NCBI GenBank assembly: GCA_022818135.1
Contig: JAFMSR010000007.1
Span: 25,509,261-25,573,260, forward strand
Reading direction: 5' to 3'
DNA length: 64,000 bases
DNA from: Saxidomus purpurata
Taxonomy: Eukaryota > Mollusca > Bivalvia > Venerida > Veneridae
Shown here: positions 61,169 through 64,000 of the stretch, piece by piece
Numbering within the stretch: position 1 is the stretch's first letter
How the letters are laid out: each line of letters starts with the position of its first letter
The notes under the pieces: generated by a model
Database searches by the model: none
What the model was told of the DNA's origin: nothing
What the model saw: only the letters and a program-made list of their open reading frames with translations
Position numbers and translations under genes: made by a program

Positions 61169-61434
61169 ATGTATGCGCAAAGCCTTATCTCATGTTGGCA
61201 AATGCAGCCGAAATTTAAACCATGGAATATAGGTATGAGTGGATATGCGAATAAGGATGAGGCACCAACTTTACTCCATATTGGCCTATGTGGCAGAAGA
61301 CTGAGTGTGATCCCCGCCAAGGAAACATGGGATGTGCCCAACGGCATTGCACCTACATGTAGCATAACACTTTGGCTGTGAATGAGTTTAATACTCGCGC
61401 AAATTAACCAGGCCCAATGATAATAAAACAGATG

Positions 61435-61530
61435 GGTGATGCCGTTGTTAACGCTCTGTCCTACCAATCCAGAGGTCCCCGATTCACCCAGGGAGAAGTC
61501 CCAGGATCAGCCGGGACTTATAAACAATCA
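61435..61530 (+). mobile_element. Degenerate tRNA-derived SINE head
   Basis: GGGTGATGCCGTTGTTAACG suits an A box (compare GGCGCAGTGGTTAACGC). GGTCCCCGATTCACCC is a weakened B box at the right spacing. The remainder (GGATCAGCCGGGACTTATAA) has no recognised SINE body. An A-rich run follows at about 61530. Confidence 0.5.
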
Positions 61531-63009
61531 AAGAAAAAAAACAAATAGAAGGGTTTCGTGCCTCAGTTAGTATATAGCGCACGATTTTTTCTAAAACCTA
61601 ACAAGTACAAATGTATGTACTTTGTTGAGTTCTACCCTATATCGATGGTGGAAAATAATGTGTTGGATTTCGTATTATGAAATAAATGGCACTCCCACTC
61701 TTCCGTAGTGACAAACATCAAACGGGTCCTGCTTTGTCTCTCTTGTTTCTTTTCAAATTTTTAGTTCGACGAACTACCTACAAAAACGAATTAATTAAAA
61801 AAATACACTTGAAAAATACTTTTTGGCCTGCGATTGTATCCACATCGTTTTCCTCTTTTCAAACGCAACTTTCGCATTGAACGCAATTATGTATTCATTC
61901 AAATAAAAATTAAACACATATGCTTTCGACATATGTGTTGTAACCAATGTTCCACCTTCTTGTGTCGAATTCAACTCAACACTTTCTAGTTTGAAATGTC
62001 CGGGCGAAAAACTTCGCAATCTTGTCCACCATGTTTTGTGACGTCAGCACGCGCTTTCTCTTTAAAAACGTCACTATGGTGGGAAATAACTGCCATCGTT
62101 AAAATTGAGTATATTTGCACAATTTTATTAAGTTTATTTCTCAGTTTTAGCAAGACTTACACTCTGCAACTTTTAATATGGTGTTAAGTAACGACTTTTC
62201 TACAACTTAGTTAGACTACAAAACAAATTCTTTTGCAATTTTTTTTTACCTCAAAAGCCGGGTTTAAGTACTAGGCTTTAGCTAAAGCAAGTAAACTAGA
62301 GTAAACTGCCCTATTATCGACACCTTAAGATGTAACACAGACCTGAAGAGATTCCTGCATTTACATCAAGTCCTTGTAAAACAGCATTTCATTGGTTAAA
62401 TTAACATTATTCTGAACAAAGATGCGCGTATATGAACCAATAAAAATCGTTTTCTAACTAAAGTAAATTTAGGCAAAAACGTAACGTTGATGTATTACCG
62501 ACACCATATCATCCTAATATCGACACCCCATAGAAGTTTTTTTTAAAAAAACAATTAGTTGCTGCAAAGAGATATATAAAAAAACTGGCTTTATCTGATG
62601 AAATAATTAAAACTTTTAATATTCAAAGCATATAATGTTTATTTCATATTACAATAAATAAATGCTATAAGCTTAAATCACATGTGCAGTTTATTAACCC
62701 CCTCTTCCTCAGCGCTTTATAAAGAATTTCTTGGGGTTTCAGTCAGTAAAATTGCGCTTTCATTTGCACTATATATCGAAATGTTGAAAAACTATGATTC
62801 ATAGATTCAAACCCGCATGCTACTTGACTTGAATTCTTCACGCATAATACTCCATTGCGGATTAAGCAATAGTTTAACCCTCTAGAACCCAACCCATGTC
62901 ACAATTGTTGGAAAATTCTGATTGTTTGTTTATAAGGAGGCACTGATGAGTCATACTTAAAAACCAAACAATTTCATGTCTACTGTTCTTGGTAAAGATT
63001 TTTTTTGAT
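61531..63009. other. No confident gene; hairpin, CRE site and a repeated motif
   Basis: A perfect 10-base stem AACACATATG (61913-61922) / CATATGTGTT (61930-61939) has a 7-base loop. TGACGTCA is at 62039-62046, in a GC-richer patch (61990-62060) that could be a promoter. The motif TAT-A-CGACACC recurs at about 62313, 62493 and 62516. Frames of 63-64 codons at 61686 and 61996 carry no recognised features. Confidence 0.45.
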
Positions 63010-63775
63010 GTTGCACGAGTGCAACGTTGGGCTTTTACAGAATATGTTGCACCAGTGCAACATTAGTACTTAAAACTAGTTTAGGACTTAGTTATAATTA
63101 TCATGACCTAATTAAAGATAATTGACACCTATATGATTGAAGAAAAATACTTATACACAGGTAATTTCATATACCAATAAAAGTTTAGCCTCTTTATACA
63201 TTCATTGACTTCTACTGAGCCTATGCCATGGCAAAATTATGGTTTGACACCCCATGAACGTTAGGGGACCTCAAAGTAAAACCCAACATTGAACTAAAGT
63301 CTACTCTGATACGAACGTTAGTCATGGGCAATAGTTCAAGGTCACTGACTGGGTTAAAAAAGTAGTCCAACTAAGCTTTGATTAACTTGCAAATGCTATA
63401 ATCTTTCACTGTCAAATTTTAAAAAACAAAAACACTAGTGATAGACATACAATGACACATATTGTTTATGGAGTGACTATGGACAATGGTTAAGATCAAA
63501 TATTCATATCAAAGTTGTTTAAATGAGTCAAGGTCACTCTAAATGTGAAAAATTTCGAAATTCTCCAAACCTTGCTACATGTATTTAGTCATAGTAGCTA
63601 GGATGGGATTTCAAGTAGAAAAGATTTGAAAATTATTGTCATGTACTACAATTATTCTTAAAATACAATTTAAGGTAGAAATTTAAACCGTTAACTGCGA
63701 AAGTAAGGTACTTGTATGATGTCCTTGTAAAAGTTTACTTTTCACAAAAGCCCCATGTTGCACAGGTGCAACATG
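63010..63775. mobile_element. Putative element bounded by TGTTGCAC/GTGCAACA palindromes
   Basis: Three near-perfect palindromes share a stem: GTTGCACGAGTGCAAC (63010-63025), ATGTTGCACCAGTGCAACAT (63044-63063), and at 63754-63775 the core ATGTTGCACAGGTGCAACAT. The first two are 34 bases apart and the third lies 690 bases away. The intervening DNA is AT-rich with no frame and includes GGTCACT phrases near 63341 and 63532. The 9-10 base stems with different 2-base loops are best explained as one repeated terminal or subterminal module. Confidence 0.5.
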
Positions 63776-64000
63776 CACATTCTGAAAATGAATCTTCGAA
63801 ATGTATGCCAGATATAGAGAAATCAATGTAACCAAGTGAAAAATCAAGCTTTAATTCCATGATTGAACACAGAAATACCAGCTAACTAATTCTTTCCTCT
63901 TAAAAGTACAGCTGTTGAAACAAGTCAATAATTGTTTTCCATTTTCTTGGTACAAATGGCGGATGTATAACAAGGGGAAGTAACTCATCATGAAAATTGT
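63776..64000. other. No recognisable feature
   Basis: AT-rich sequence running off the window. Confidence 0.5.

Overview
The window looks like non-coding, AT-rich DNA from a large, repeat-dense animal genome, most likely a bivalve mollusc. The sequence shows several tRNA-derived SINEs. It also shows non-autonomous elements that open with a palindrome and carry internal tandem units of about 120-170 bases. One begins AGCTCACCTGAGCACGAAG and ends near TTGGCCCTCATG; another begins TATACCCC...GGGGTATA followed by (GGTC)n. I recognise these as common in bivalve genomes from memory, not from a search. I found no complete, confidently coding gene. What remains is a few candidate exons, one decayed receptor-like pseudogene and one unidentified decayed coding stretch.

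Layout. 1-5.2 kb is anonymous AT-rich sequence. From about 5.2 to 41 kb the window appears to be an old head-to-tail array of five large segmental repeats. Starts are near 5.18, 10.98, 16.36, 22.88 and 31.90 kb, all in the same orientation. They share an X block (landmark GATTGACGCTGAT). The last three also share at least two further blocks in the same order (landmarks GACACTGACAGATGT and a block near AGTCTAATGCGACTTT). Younger insertions have stretched the units: SINEs, a Tigger/pogo-like MITE, palindrome-headed elements and local duplications.

From 41.9 to 42.8 kb lies a frameshifted plus-strand pseudogene resembling the cysteine-rich, somatomedin-B-like ectodomain of mollusc orphan GPCRs. 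An 18-base minisatellite (44.9-45.3 kb), an unidentified decayed coding stretch (45.6-46.4 kb), a palindrome-headed element and a second TA-flanked MITE follow. From 50.3 to 52.0 kb there are two clusters of the palindrome TCTGTACAGA. Homopolymer tracts (A32, C28, C39) lie at 52.6-53.1 kb.

The most unusual structure is at 56.6-60.4 kb: two inverted-repeat pairs that interleave (A-B-A'-B') instead of nesting. Arm B, about 630 bases, carries a promoter/first-exon-like module: an NF-kB-type GGAATTTCC, a YY1-type CCAAGATGGCGG with an ATG, a nine-codon frame and a GTAGGT donor. It also carries an array of TGTACGGTCCGTA motifs. One reading is that a TIR-bounded element carrying A arms captured a copy of a gene 5' end and reinserted beside the source. 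The window ends with an element marked by three TGTTGCAC/GTGCAACA palindromes (63.0-63.8 kb).

All similarity statements are by eye. Boundaries of diverged repeats are uncertain by tens to hundreds of bases.
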